Shown here piece after piece: positions 9,775 to 21,078 of a DNA stretch of 64,000 nucleotides. The notes under the pieces are model-generated. The model was not told where the DNA came from. It was given only the letters and a program-made list of their open reading frames with translations, and did no database searches. How positions within the stretch are numbered: position 1 is the stretch's first letter; each line of letters starts with the position of its first letter. The stretch is from positions 94,448 through 158,447 of the forward strand of contig BQMJ01000071.1 in the NCBI GenBank assembly GCA_025991245.1, given 5' to 3'. The DNA comes from Galdieria partita (Eukaryota; Rhodophyta; Bangiophyceae; Galdieriales; Galdieriaceae). The translations under genes and the position numbers were made by a program.

Positions 9775-10885
9775 TTATATATTCGTTTGAGGACTTTGTG
9801 AAACCACAGAATATGCTTCGTTACTATTTCCTTCCTTGGTCGATCTTCCTATACTTGTCGTATTGGGGTTTTCAGTATGTCTATGGCTGCTATTATTACT
9901 ACTGCTACTGCTGTTCAAAACAGAGCTCATTCTCCATACATGATCCAATATATGACTTCTATCCAACTGTGAAGTTGTGGCGTCCACAGAGTCATATTCT
10001 AATGAGCCAAACGCTTCTTCCGATATAGGACTTTGTTGTTCCATATGTTGCTCTGTTGGACCATCACAAACCTGTGAAACGGCTATTACAGACCTATCGG
10101 AATGTTGATAGACTCTATTGTCATGAAGAGCCTGTAAATGTGTTGCTATAAACGGTCGAATAGATTCTGCAGACTCAAACAATTTCGCTGAAAGACTCAA
10201 TTCCGTATACCACAAAGCCACACAAGCTTCAGCAAATAAAGCAACGTGTTTCTTCCAACACACTTCCATTTGTTTCGTTAGTTCGTAGGTAAAGTTTCTA
10301 TATCGGCTTTCCACATCCTTTAGTTTGGCAATATTGCGTTCCAGCTTGTTGCTGTCGGAATGCTTATTTTCCAAGTCTTTCACTTTTGCTTGATAGTGCT
10401 CTAGTCTTGTTCGCAGCTTTTGTTCTTCAACACTCTGTGCCTTTAGTTGTTGAATTTCTGATAAATATTGGCGTAACCTCTCCACTGCTCTATCCCTCAG
10501 TTGATTGGTCTAAACGTTGTTTATTAACCAAGTGGACTATAAAGGCAAACCTACCTTGGTTACTTGATGCTGTTCATCTTCAAATTTCCTCGAACAAGTA
10601 TAGGAAGACAATAAAACTTCATAATGTGGGTCGTTCTTGTTGAATATTTGACAAAGGTCGGTAGCAATATCCTTGCAGTTTTGTGCAATTCCTAGATAAC
10701 CCTATTTTTAACCCCATCTACAAGCTTCTCTCAATAAAGACCAGAATACCTTTCCATTTAGCTGTGGTAGATACCAACTTGGGTTCCACCGACTTGACCA
10801 CTTGTTCGACTTCTTCCAAAGAGTGCATCCAATGTTCCACTTCCAAGTTTCTGGACTTGGCTCTTCCCCAAAGCATTTTGGCCAT
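9775..10885 (-). CDS. BAR-domain-like membrane-curvature protein, about 341 aa
   Basis: Probable exons are 10885-10742, 10701-10555 and 10509-9775. Intron 2 (45 nt, GTAGGT...TTTAG) is secure. The first junction is ambiguous: only donors giving introns of 40 nt (GTCTTT) or 73 nt (GTATCT) keep phase, while the best-looking donor (48 nt, GTATTC) breaks it. The coding part is a long amphipathic coiled coil; RLRQYLSEIQQLKAQ, RLEHYQAKVKDLENKHSD and the VALFAEACVALWYTELSLSA helix are characteristic of BAR domains, including the lysine/arginine-rich middle and the hydrophobic last helix. A low-complexity serine/asparagine-rich tail follows. BAR dimers sense or bend membranes in endocytosis or traffic. 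The family is inferred from pattern; the exact subtype is not clear. Confidence 0.62.
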
Positions 10886-10995
10886 ACTATTGTTCAACTC
10901 AATCTAAGACTTGAAATATTCCTAAAATGAAACAACAAATAAAACGTGTTCTTTATTGAAACAAATACAACACCCACAAACGAAAACAAACAACT

Positions 10996-12990
10996 TCAGG
11001 CATTGTCTTCCAAAGCTGTTTTGAACAATGCTCGATATTTATCAGACATGGTTCTAAACGAAAACTGACGCAATACTCTTTCTCTCCCTTTCTTACCCAT
11101 ACTAGTCATCAAGTTTGGCTCCAACAACAACTTCTTCAAAGCCAAGTACAAAGCTTGCGCATCTCCTGGTGGAATAAGAAAACCCTCTTCGCCATCGGTA
11201 ATCGCTTCAGGTATTCCATCAATACTTGTAGCAACTACAGGCTTTTCAAATGCCATCGCCTCACAAATCACCAAAGGAAGGACTTCATTCAAAGAAGGAC
11301 ATAACACAATATCTGCGGCATGATAAAAAGGAAGGACATTCTTCTGTACATCCAATATTCGTACATATTCCATAGAACCACTGGACTCCAACTCCTTTTT
11401 TATAGCATCGATATACTATGTCCAATATGAGTTAAAGACTCAAAAATAACGGCATTCATCAACATACTTCAATCTCGTGTTGTCTAATATATCGGGCACC
11501 AACCATTAAAAGCTTCAGACTCCGTTTCATTGCTTGGATCTTTTACAAAATAGGTTCATTCCTTCTCAATAAAACTGCAGAAAAACATACCTCTGGATCA
11601 TTCTTCAATAATGAAAAGGCTTTTGCTGTGATCAACTGCCCTTTTCTCTTGCAAACTGTTCCCATATGAAGCAATAGGATATCGTTGGGTGAAAACCCAA
11701 GTTCCGAACGAGTTCTGTTCCTTGACTGAGTGGCACGAAAAGCATTGATAGCAGTTAATGGAATGCCTGAATAGTCCTAATCATATTTGTACAGATATAT
11801 TCATCAGAAACCTTACCATTGTAAATCACACTGGCTTTGGATGGTTCAAAAAGACCTTCGTAACAATTCTCCTGAACCGTTGCTGGAAATACTATCTTAT
11901 CAGCTTTGCTAAAGGCTTCAGTAATGACCTTTGCATCTAAATGTTTCATTAGAAATACTTCTTTACAATAATATTCAATTTGTTCTTTGGGCCAGGCTTC
12001 ATGAATAACCCAAACATTTCTCAACTGAATCTTTGACGCAGCTAAAATAACTGGAGCTTGCATAATTGTATTTGCCAAACAACAGTCATAATTGGATAAT
12101 ATTTCAGCTATACAAGTCTATCAATTACTTATTTTCTCATCAAAAACAAACTTACACAGTGCTCTTTGGTCTTCAGGATCAAAAAGATATGGCTCTGCAC
12201 CTATGGACTGAAAATCTTCCCACATTGGGCCCTTTTTAGGTGAATAAACAGAAAACTCCAGAATTCCTCTCAACTCTCGAACCAAATAGAGTAAAAAGTT
12301 ATTGGCGCCATTTCTTTCAAAGGAGTGTGCAAATGCTGCACATTTCTTGCGCAACATAAGACCAGTTGATTGAATAAGTTGCATGGCTTCATCATAGGAA
12401 GACGGAATCAACTCATAAGAAGGAGTCTTCACATCTTCTGAAGCCAAAACATCGTCTCGAACCCATTGAAGCACCGAGTTGATTTGTTCCGTGTTCCACT
12501 CAAACCTTTCTCCAAGCTCCAACAACTTTCGAACCCTTTCAGCTTCTTGTCTTTGCTGTGCCCGTTTCGTTTCTGCTTCCATAGTCATACTTTCAGGACC
12601 GAATATGTCTCCTACCATCCTTTCTGTTTCTGCTTCTGCCTTTTTCAGTGATTCGCTTACGTTGAGTTCGTATTGTTCAAGTTCCGATAGTTGTGACGCA
12701 TCAACTCCAGCTTCTTGAGCTTTGTTTCTTTCACGGAACCATAATCGCCAACTAGATCCTATTTTAGCATATCTTCCAACTCCATAACCGTAAACTTGCC
12801 TTGCATTTTCCAGCCTTCTTCCGTTGTCGAGTACATCCTTTACTTTAGTAAACACTCTCCAAGTATTTCTTAGCTCCTCTTCACTCTTTACTTCTTGAAA
12901 ATAAGGTACAAAGTCAAACTCTTCATAAGGGTCTGCTCCTGCTGGAAGGTCTTCTTTGATAGGCAATGCTACATTGAACAAGGACGACAT
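10996..12990 (-). CDS. GT4-family glycosyltransferase with N-terminal fungal GATA/AreA-like (DUF1752-like) domain, 581 aa
   Basis: Exons: 12990-12800, 12751-12156, 12107-11817, 11766-11591, 11539-11468 and 11415-10996. Introns are 48 (GC-AG), 48, 50, 51 and 52 nt; phases agree. Residues about 25-75 contain NTWRVFTKVKDVLDNGRRLE followed, after splicing, by NASWRLWF, the pattern of the short domain found at the N-terminus of fungal AreA-type proteins. A charged linker follows, then a GT-B fold: HSFERNGANNFLLYLVREL and YSPKKGPMWEDF in the N-lobe, WVIHEAWP, IYNGIPL, LHMGTVCKRKGQ, LKLLMVGARYI, and the donor-site block EVLPLVICEAMAFEKPVVAT with its EAMA motif. GT4 enzymes transfer sugars from nucleotide donors with retention of configuration; the substrate is unknown. 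No membrane segment is evident, so it is probably cytosolic. Confidence 0.85.
12752..12799 (-). other. GC-AG intron, 48 nt, length divisible by 3 and free of in-frame stops
   Basis: The donor GCAAGT and the acceptor ATCTAG bound a 48-nt segment in the glycosyltransferase gene. If it is retained, the reading frame stays open and 16 residues are inserted. If it is removed, the conserved string RLENASWRLW is restored exactly. The length matches neighbouring introns. The intron call is inference from family conservation. Confidence 0.75.
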
Positions 12991-13157
12991 CTTCTGCTGG
13001 AACCGAAAGAATTTCTTATTTCAATTTTCAAGTCGTCTATAGGAATTTTGTTGAGATCGATATACTTTTCAAGTTTTTATTGAAAATACAATATTGAACG
13101 AGTCACAAGAAAAGGCCATTTTGATAGTTTGGTGAATGATTGGCACATTTGGCGATC

Positions 13158-13925
13158 ATGAGAATTACTCCAGAGCTGCTGTCTCGAGCACCACAAATAT
13201 TAAACTGCTTAGGAGATAGAGAACTCGACCTTCGGGGTTAGTTGTGTCCTTTAACTTTTTGTCTTTTCTCAACTTTTGCTTTAGGTAACAAAATAGCTGT
13301 GATTGAAAACTTGGTGTCGGTTATTGACTTGTTTGAAACGTTAGACTTTTCAGACAACGAAGTTCAACGACTAGAAAATTTTCCCTTTTCGGAAAGGGTT
13401 CATACTCTTCTTTTCAATAATAACAAAGTGGTTCGCATTAGCAAAAATGTTGGCAAGTCACTCCCTAACTTGGTTTCCCTCATACTTACCTACAATCGCT
13501 TGGGAAGTTTGTCAGACTTGAATGAATTGGTTCATTGTAAGAACTTGCGTCGTCTGTCATTGGTAGGGAATCCAGTTACTAGACAAAAACACTATAGAGA
13601 ATACATCATTTTCTTACTACCTTGGATTCGAGTGTTAGACTTTCAAAAAGTGAAAGACGCCGAACGAAGATATGCAGAGAAACTGTTTTCTGGTATAAAA
13701 GGAGAACAGTTGAGACAAACTATTTTATCTGTACCTAAAACTTTTGTTCCTGGAGAGTTGGATGGACAAGGTCCTACGAAGGAGCAGAAACAACGTTTGA
13801 AGAAAGCTATTGAAGGAGCAAAGACACTTGATGATGTATCTAAACTTGAATATGCGATAAGAACGGGTGACTCGAAGCTGATTGAAGAAACTTTGAAGGC
13901 TGTAGAACAACGTATGTCCAATTGA
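13158..13925 (+). CDS. U2 small nuclear ribonucleoprotein A' (LEA1), 239 aa
   Basis: U2A' is a leucine-rich-repeat protein that, with U2B'', binds stem-loop IV of U2 snRNA in the spliceosome. Exons 13158-13236 and 13285-13925 flank a 48-nt GT-AG intron. Family blocks are MRITPELLSRAPQ, RELDLRGNKIAVIENL across the intron, LDFSDNEVQRLENFP, LLFNNNKVVRI, LILTYNRLGSLSDL, LSLVGNPVTRQKHYREYIIF, and VRVLDFQKVKDAER. The C-terminal helix-rich tail is also typical. Length is close to that of the human protein (255 aa). It is the one core spliceosome protein in the window and sits amid intron-bearing genes. Confidence 0.96.
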
Positions 13926-14077
13926 AGTTTCTAACGAGACAGTGGTTGTTCTTTCTTCCATTGCAATATTGGCTTTATAGAATAAACGTAGGCAACAGAC
14001 ATTGGATCTTTTGAATAAAACGAATGACAAGAGACATCGGTTTGATTCGTTGGAGCGAAAGATTCCCTCAACAAGGG

Positions 14078-16013
14078 ATGATTGACTTGTTCGTTATTTT
14101 TACAAGAGGAGGGTTTGTGCTCTTTTATGACGCTTTCGTCCACACAGAAGGTCGACCTATTGACCGTTTAATAAGGTCAGTTCTCTTAGTTGACAAGGCA
14201 GGCTTGGGACAATTGTCCTATGGAAACTTTACAGTGAGTGTCCAAAGCAAGTGGATGGCTTTACATGTTTACACAAATATATTATGGATAGGTAAAATGG
14301 ACACTTTCTAATCAATATGGACTGGTATTTGCTGTAGTGTTCCCCAGAAGACTTCCCATATCTTATGCTAATGTTCTGTTAGAACAAACTAAACGTTCGT
14401 TTTGCACACGATTCCAAGAACTCTTGCAAGACGAATACCAATTGTTAGCAACTGACTTTTATCAAGCTTTTGTTCAAGAATTTCGACAAATACTTCATAG
14501 TTCGGAAGACGGGGATGTAGAACCACCACAACATGTTCCACAAAGGAAAGACAGGAAAGGATGCAAGAAAGAACCTCAAAATACTCCACGTGTTGTTGAG
14601 GATCAACTGACAGAAGAAAAATGGATAACGACAGAAAACCAAAGCCAGTTGGAGACACAGAATGGAACCGAAGAAGACGATGAACAAGAGAGAATTCGCC
14701 GAAACATTGAAAAGTTAAAGCTGAAGAAATTGAAAAAGTCAGAACCGAAACGTAACAGTTCCTTGTCTTCCAAAAGGGAAGATACTTTATCGACTGGTAG
14801 AGGAAAGAAAAATACTGCCAAACTCAATGACAAGTTGTCCAAAGAGGAAGCAAAGGCGTTAGACTATTCTTTGATCAATAGTAACCAAGAGGAAGATGAT
14901 TCTCAAGTCAATCAGAAAATTGAATCACTCCGTTCGCATTTCATTCCACAAGTTGAAGAGAATGCGAAAAACTTTTCAGATTCTGAGAGTGTCACTGAAT
15001 CGGAAGATGATGAAGGAGAAAGCGAAGAAACTAGAGCTACGAATGGTTCATCTTTGGAAAGAAAGTCATCTAGAGGACTATTTTCCCAAGGAGTTTTATC
15101 TTTCTTGAAAGGACTGACAACCAAAACGGAATTAACAGCAGAAGACTTGGAACCCGTCCTGAACGAGTTTCGAGATAGTCTCATTGCGAAGAATGTGGCT
15201 TCCGATATTGCGCAAAGACTTTGTGACAGTGTTGGACTCACTTTGCAAGGTAATCAATTGGGTACTTTTAGTAGTGCTAGTCGCCTCATTCGAAATGCTT
15301 TGGAGACCTCCGTTACAAGAATGTTAACTCCAAGACAAAGTGAGGATTTAATCGCGGATATTGTGAATAAGCGTCGTGAAACAGGCGAACCGTTTGTAAT
15401 TGTATTTTGTGGTGTGAATGGTGTTGGCAAGAGCACGACATTGGCCAAAGTCTGCTATTATCTTCAGTCTTATGATTTAAAAGTTATGATTGCTGCATGT
15501 GACACATTTCGAGCAGGAGCGGTCGAACAGTTACGTATTCATGCTCGTTGTTTGAACGTAGATCTATTTGAGAAGGGCTATGCAAAGGATCCTTCCAGTG
15601 TGGCTTCAGACGCTATTCATTGTGCTTCAGAGAAGAATGTGGATGTGTTACTCGTTGATACTGCCGGACGTATGCAGGACAATGAGCCTCTCATGAAAGC
15701 CTTGGCCAAGTTGGTAAGTTTGAACAAGCCTGATAGAGTCTTCTTTGTGGGTGAAGCGTTGGTTGGAAACGATGCTGTTGATCAACTTTTGAAATTTAAT
15801 GCTGCCTTGATTGATAACCAAAACACGAACAAACCTCGCGAAATTGACGGTATTATATTAACCAAGTTTGATAGCATAGACAATAAAGTGGGAGCTGCAG
15901 TGTCGATGGTGTATTCGACTAATATACCTATTGTGTTTGTGGGAGTTGGACAAACTTATGTGGATTTAAAGAAGATGAATATCCCCTGGTTTGTAAAGGC
16001 ATTATTGAGATAG
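14078..16013 (+). CDS. Signal recognition particle receptor subunit alpha, 625 aa
   Basis: SR-alpha docks SRP-ribosome complexes at the ER through a GTPase heterodimer with SRP54. Exons 14078-14233 and 14292-16013 flank a 58-nt GT-AG intron. The N-terminal SRX domain (MIDLFVIFTRGGFVLFY, RPIDRLIRSVLL, then KWTLSNQYGLVFAVVF after the intron) binds SR-beta. A long charged linker (residues about 140-260, with LKLKKLKKSE and acidic runs) precedes the NG domain: LEPVLNEFRDSLIAKNVA, P-loop GVNGVGKSTTLAKV, DTFRAGAVEQLR, DTAGRMQDN, GEALVGNDAVDQ and ILTKFD. All GTPase motifs are intact. The length fits the family (human 638 aa). The gene for its partner SR-beta lies 5.3 kb downstream, on the opposite strand. 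Confidence 0.97.
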
Positions 16014-16080
16014 AGGATTTCTCTCATTTGACAAAAGCCAAAGTTGATCCGAAAATAAAAAATTCAAACTACCAGAGTAA

Positions 16081-16210
16081 AATGGGAAAAGGGCATTCCT
16101 TGAATGTTTCTTCGTTAAAGTTGAAAAGCATTGGAAGAAGCAATATCGATGAAAGTCATACGCTCTATGATATCGTCAACGTTGACTGGTTTCGAAATAA
16201 ACGCACTTGA
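16081..16210 (+). CDS. Possible small protein, 42 aa, unrecognised
   Basis: A short ATG-to-stop frame (MGKGHSLNVSSLKLKS start) lies 67 bp after the SR-alpha stop. The frame continues upstream without an ATG to about 16028. It is basic and shows no known family. It could be part of the SR-alpha 3' UTR, or the last exon of an unrecognised gene. Low confidence. Confidence 0.15.
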
Positions 16211-16751
16211 GAGAATCAAGATTGATGAAGGTGGCACATTTCACCCATTTTAATGAGAATATCTGAATATCATTCAAAATTTGCCACTTGTAACAATGAA
16301 AGTCGACTAGATTCTATAAATATTGACGAGTTTTGTGTCACGAAACCAATCTCATTCCATATAAAATGGCAGTCTCCACCGAAGAATGCACAGTGTTATT
16401 AAGGAAGCATGTTATTCTTAGGAAAGAACGACACTCGATTCTGACTAAAAATTCATAGCAAGTTTTTCAGAAATTGAGAAAACTTGAGACGCTGACTACT
16501 TGGATAATGAGTAGAGAAGATATCATCAAGGGACTGTCTACTGAAAAATATGAAAATAAGAGACATAGATCCAAAAACTGTCGATGAATGACAAAGATAA
16601 ATGAGAGACCAGTAAAGAACAAAGAGGAATGACATTTTTGCCTTGAAGAGTTTCAAGTAAAACAATTGCTTTAGAAAATGCAAAAGTTTTAGGCCTTCTT
16701 AGATAACATTTGAGTTGTAACCGTGCAATAAATTGATATTTTTTGTATTCT

Positions 16752-17048
16752 TCAAAGATATAGAACCCATTCTTGTAGTATTGAGGTGTCAATTCGTTTT
16801 GGAATAGAATGATCCATAAAGTTGATGGCTAAACTAGACAAGGGGAATACGAAATTCAAACATACTCGCAAGAAGTAGAGACAGTCATTCCTTTTGGTGT
16901 CAAACGATGCATTTGTCAATAGCGTTGAAAACATCAACTTTGGAAAGAATGATACATGCACCATTCCAACAAGCCACAAAATATCCAACGCCAACGCTAT
17001 AGGAATAACAAGGACTAGATAATCCTTCAATTGATCAAGTCCCTTCAT
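16752..17048 (-). CDS. Hypothetical membrane protein (exon structure unresolved)
   Basis: The minus-strand frame begins MKGLDQLKDYLVLVIPIAL and carries at least one clear hydrophobic segment (LVLVIPIALALDILWLVGMV) and a second weak one (VCLNFVFPLSSLAI). A second open stretch downstream (16792-16538, containing NGFYIFEEYKKYQFIARLQL) may be a further exon: a GTATGT donor near 16865 and an AG near 16773 would join them in phase, but the intron would be about 90 nt, long for this genome. The pattern is faintly like the small AGTRAP-type membrane proteins; I do not claim that. Real gene status is uncertain. Confidence 0.3.
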   Translation of the reverse strand: MKGLDQLKDYLVLVIPIALALDILWLVGMVHVSFFPKLMFSTLLTNASFDTKRNDCLYFLRVCLNFVFPLSSLAINFMDHSIPKRIDTSILQEWVLYL

Positions 17049-17075
17049 CTCGAGTAGTAGTGATGATGATGACAA

Positions 17076-17633
17076 ACATACAATTCAAGCTAGGATAACT
17101 AGTAATACTTGATGATCACGAATTGGTTTCTAAAACTGCACATATATCAGGGACACAGAGAACGACTTTGGATAGTGACAAAAGGAAATGGTTATGAAAA
17201 ATATTGGAATTCGAAAAGATATTTATTCCATTCATTCAACATAGTTTGTATATATTATGTACTGATTTTCAGAATGTGATGGCATACAATCTTGGAGGAA
17301 GCTGGAGCCTATACGTTAAGTAGCAGGCTAAGAAGAAAATTGTCGGTTGATTTCATTCCAAAACAAGAACAATTGACAAGAATATTCACCATCAAGTTGT
17401 TTGTCGAATGAAAAATGGAAAATAGTACGACAAAGAGACTTTCCAACTCAACAATTGGGAAAAAAGAGTTTTACAAATTGCAAAATCATAGCAACCACTC
17501 CAAGGCGTCCTGTTATTTTGTTTCATACATAAAAACAGTAACCTGAGAATCCACATGTACATCGGCAAGAGACTCTATAACTTGAGTTTATTTTGGGGTT
17601 TAAAGCGTCATAAAAGTCTTTCATGTTCAACAA
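17076..17633. other. Intergenic region
   Basis: About 560 bp of AT-rich sequence upstream of the hypothetical membrane protein and downstream of the epimerase gene. No coding, RNA or repeat feature is recognised. Confidence 0.4.
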
Positions 17634-18881
17634 TTATATGGCTGATGCATGATCTACTTTCCATTCTTTCCATCGAATAAACCATTCAGAAAAATCCTTT
17701 AATCCTTGTTCTAAATTCACTTGTGGTTCAAAATCTAACAAATTCTTTGCTTTCGAGATATCTGCGTATGTACAAGGTACGTCTCCCATTGGCAAAGGGC
17801 GATACCGTATGATTGCCTTTTTGCCTAATAATTCTTCAAGACATTGGACCATATAAGATATTCTTTGAGGATAGCAATTACCCAAATTGATAACCTCACA
17901 ATCATATCCCTTGTACAACGCTGCAATGGTACCCTTGATAATATCTGTTATATGAGTGAAATCTCTACATGGTTCCATAACTGTTCCAGGATATATCGAC
18001 AGAACAGGTTGTTCAGTCTGATATAAGAAAAGTTCTCTTTGTTCATAAATTGCTTCGGCAAATAAATAGTACGACATATCTGGGCGTCCCCATGCACCAT
18101 AAACTGTGAAATATCGAAGTCCTAATCCATTATATACATACATCTTCTAAAACTACAAAAAAAATAGAGCTTGCGTACCTGTCAACTTGAAACCATACAG
18201 ATTGTGATAAACTTGTGCCACTAATTCGTTGGATATCTTGGTAACAGCATATATATTAGCGGGCATAGTAACCGAATCACTTTCAGAAAACGGTACTTTT
18301 TTGTTCTTTCCATAAACTGAAGAAGAAGAAGCATAAACAATAACTGGAAAATCCAAATTCATGGATAAACAACTATTTTTCAAGGCCTCCAAAAGGGAAA
18401 CAAATCCTTGCACATTAGAACTAGTATACGATAAAGGATTGACCAAGGAATACTGAACTCCGGCTTGAGCTGCAAGATGAAGTATGTGCGTGAATTGATA
18501 CTCTCGAATAAGGTGTTCCAGCGCTTCTTGATCTGTAATATCCAGATCCTGGAGTGAAATTCCAAACTGATGAAGCAAAACTTGTGCTCGGAGTCTTTTA
18601 AGGTTTCTATCATAATAATCATTAAAGTTATCTATTCCAACAACGAAGTCGCCAAGCTGACTTAGAGACTTGGCCACGTGAAAACCTATAAAGCCCGCTG
18701 CTCCAGTGACTAAAACTCGTCGGCGCTCAGTTGTCGGATGTTTTCCCGAACACAGTAGCCAAACGGGACTTGAAAAAGCCTTAACTCTCCTATTGTGAAA
18801 CCATTTCCTCTTTCTACCAAAGTTGTCAACATCAACCGAGCAGTGAAATAGAAGACAGCCATGAATAATGGCTTTGAACAT
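17634..18881 (-). CDS. UDP-glucuronate 4-epimerase-type nucleotide-sugar epimerase, 396 aa
   Basis: Exons 18881-18179 and 18121-17634 flank a 57-nt intron with a T-rich tract; a splice at ATTAG restores KLTGLRYFTVYG. It is an extended short-chain dehydrogenase/reductase with a Rossmann motif VTGAAGFIGFHVAKSL, the acidic NAD-binding GIDNFNDYYD, LAAQAGVQYSLVNPLSY, the catalytic SSSSVYG and YAVTK (YxxxK), then GRPDMSYYLFAEAI and DFTHITDI, as in plant glucuronate epimerases (GAE), which make UDP-galacturonate for acidic wall polysaccharides. The N-terminus (IIHGCLLFHCSVDV) is only weakly hydrophobic, so Golgi anchoring is unclear. Related bacterial enzymes of capsule synthesis share these motifs, so the exact sugar substrate is inference. 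Confidence 0.9.
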
Positions 18882-18919
18882 TTTTCAATGATCGACAACT
18901 GTTCAGTCATTCGAAAGGT

Positions 18920-19301
18920 CTACATCGTCCTTTGCAAAGAACACAAGTTTATTGCATCGATCATAACAAACGATAAAGTAGCAATTAGTGCAACAAAAGG
19001 TGCATTCACTGTGAGTGTCACAAACTCTCCAATCATTTCCACTACTACGAAGAAATGGCACCGAAAACATTCAACTAAAAGCACAGTTAGCAAATATCAA
19101 AAGTGAAAAAATATTTGTAACCCTACGAGAGCGTTCCAAGTAAACAAACACACAAGAAAGCGACAAAACACAAAAGGAGCCAAAAACGATAAATATTCTT
19201 TTTTCACACTTCCTGAATACTTTTGGCGTTTCCAACTCAAGCTCTGTTATACTCTTTCCAACGTGTGCTTGGTGTCCTAGAGAAACGTTCAACCAAGACA
19301 T
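18920..19301 (-). CDS. Small two-span membrane protein, 109 aa, unrecognised
   Basis: Exons 19301-19127 and 19074-18920 flank a 52-nt intron (GTAGGG...TTTTAG) that joins in phase. The product is MSWLNVSLGHQAHVGKSITE, a charged stretch (LELETPKVFRKCEKR), a first membrane segment (IFIVFGSFCVLSLSCVFVYL), a short loop, and a second one (FVTLTVNAPFVALIATLSFV). The start is the first ATG in the frame. The ATG of the epimerase gene lies 39 bp beyond this stop on the same strand. I do not recognise the family; size and topology suit a small ER or mitochondrial complex subunit, but this is only a guess. Confidence 0.5.
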
Positions 19302-19977
19302 AGAAAGAACAAAATACTTACAACAAATATTGGTGTAATACTGGTTTAGACAGGACTTGAAGCAAACTGTTAAAATATAGACAAGAAGCTTTCTAAAATT
19401 TGCTTCAGCAAAGACATTGGTTTGCACTTGTTACGGTTACAAGTCTGTTACAAGCAATCCATCTCCAGCACTTTCTGTATTCAAACATAAACTCTTGAAA
19501 ATAGTGAGGATGATGAATAGCTGTCTCTCCCAATATGGCTATGATGCAAGGTCAAACTCTATTTTATCTTTCCAATAGATGTAAAACAAACGTTCGGCAC
19601 TATTGTTTTGAAAATGTCACTGGTCCGTATCTCTTAAGCTCAAAATATAAAAGTAGCGAGTTCTCCATACTCCAGAAACCAAGTGAAAAGAGACCATCAT
19701 GAGCAAGTTCTTGTATAGAGTTGGTTTTCGTCACTGTCAAAGTACCTTTGAGGTTTCACAAACTTTCAATCACTTGTGACACCATTTAGAACCACAACAG
19801 AAAGCATGACAAAATCAAGTAGACAAAGGTTAGGAATGGCTTCATTCTAAAAATGAAGATACCGTACTTTCTTTATTTAGGTCTAAGCTATCTTGAACAA
19901 CTATAAAGCTACTTGTATCACTCGTCATTTTTGATTCAACAAGTCTTTGACAATCCACGCGTTCATTTGGCAACAAA
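19302..19977. other. Intergenic region
   Basis: Divergent promoter region between the small membrane protein and the enoyl-CoA reductase gene. No ORF with an ATG start, RNA gene or repeat is recognised. Confidence 0.4.
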
Positions 19978-21078
19978 ATGAAATTTGCCAACCCACAACT
20001 CTTAGGAGCTTTGAACAAGTCAACTTGCTTTATTAGGAATATTAGTGGAATCGCGTATACCTTTTCACGTCACGGCAGAGTTACAGATGTTCTGAAAAAA
20101 GAGACTCAGAATTATGATGAGAAGAAGCTTGGTCCGTCGCAAGTACTCGTGTCGTTTCTTGCCTCGAGCATAGGAGCAACAGATTTAGCTTTTATAAGAG
20201 GTATGGGCAAACTAGATGGTTCTGTGAAGTTGCCGTCGGTTGCTGGTTTAGAAGGTGTTGCAGAAGTTTTAGCTACCGGAAATCAGGTAAAATCTGTCGC
20301 TGTTGGAGATCGAATAATACCTTTTGGTTTTGGAATCGGTGCCTGGAGAGAACACGGCGTATTCAATGAATCACAAGTGGTTCCTATTTCAAAAAAGGTC
20401 AAACTAGAACACGCGTCTTTGGCATCGGGTGGTCCTTGTGTTGCTTATCGATTGCTTGAAGATTTTGTCCATCTTTCACCCGGTGATGTTGTTATACAAA
20501 ACTGTGGGACAGGAGCAGTTGGTCTTTCAGTTGCTCAAATAGGAAAAGCAAAAGGATTGCGAGTGATTAGTGTTATCCGAGAACGCGGAAATTACGGTCC
20601 TACTGTGGAGAGACTGAAGGCTTGGGGCAACGATATCGTGGTTTCTCATCGTTATGTTGGAACTTTTGCAATGAGACGCTTATTGGAAGACTTGCCTCCT
20701 CCAAAACTAGCTCTCAATGGTGCTGGTGGTCCAACAGCAACTGAACTTGCACGTTTACTTGGTAAGGGGGGCACAATGGTAACTTATGGAAACGCTTCCA
20801 GGAAACCTTTTAGTATTCCAACAGGTATATTTACTACAAATGATATTTCACTCAGAGGATTCTCGATGCTCAATTGGTTACAATCCAAATCAGAGAATGA
20901 TGTGAAGAAGATGTTACAAAACGCCTCTCAAATGATGGAGAGTGACCAGTTAAAATTCTGGATTGAAAGGAAGAAGTTGGAAGAACTTGAAATGGCCTTA
21001 GAGTCGTTGACAAAACCACAATTTGACAGAAGAATAGTTTTAGTTACGAAGAAAGGAGAGATGTACTTGAGTGGTTAA
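19978..21078 (+). CDS. Mitochondrial trans-2-enoyl-CoA/ACP reductase (MECR/Etr1), 366 aa
   Basis: The enzyme does the last, NADPH-dependent reduction in mitochondrial type II fatty acid synthesis, which supplies octanoyl-ACP for lipoic acid. It is a single exon. The basic N-terminus (MKFANPQLLGALNKSTCFIR) suits a mitochondrial presequence. It is a zinc-free medium-chain dehydrogenase/reductase: LPSVAGLEGVAEVLATGNQV, GDRIIPFGFGIGAWREHG, the nucleotide-binding VIQNCGTGAVGLSVAQIGKA, NGAGGPTATELARLLGKGG, and the family-specific TYGNASRKPFSIPTG and FTTNDISLRGFSMLNWL. Length is the same as other members (about 370 aa). It stands alone between two divergent/convergent neighbours. Confidence 0.94.
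   Translation: MKFANPQLLGALNKSTCFIRNISGIAYTFSRHGRVTDVLKKETQNYDEKKLGPSQVLVSFLASSIGATDLAFIRGMGKLDGSVKLPSVAGLEGVAEVLATGNQVKSVAVGDRIIPFGFGIGAWREHGVFNESQVVPISKKVKLEHASLASGGPCVAYRLLEDFVHLSPGDVVIQNCGTGAVGLSVAQIGKAKGLRVISVIRERGNYGPTVERLKAWGNDIVVSHRYVGTFAMRRLLEDLPPPKLALNGAGGPTATELARLLGKGGTMVTYGNASRKPFSIPTGIFTTNDISLRGFSMLNWLQSKSENDVKKMLQNASQMMESDQLKFWIERKKLEELEMALESLTKPQFDRRIVLVTKKGEMYLSG

Noticed and set aside
19302-19427. N-terminal extension of the small membrane protein to 19427
   Set aside because: The frame is open but has no ATG upstream of 19301, and a possible GTAAGT intron there would create a stop at the junction.
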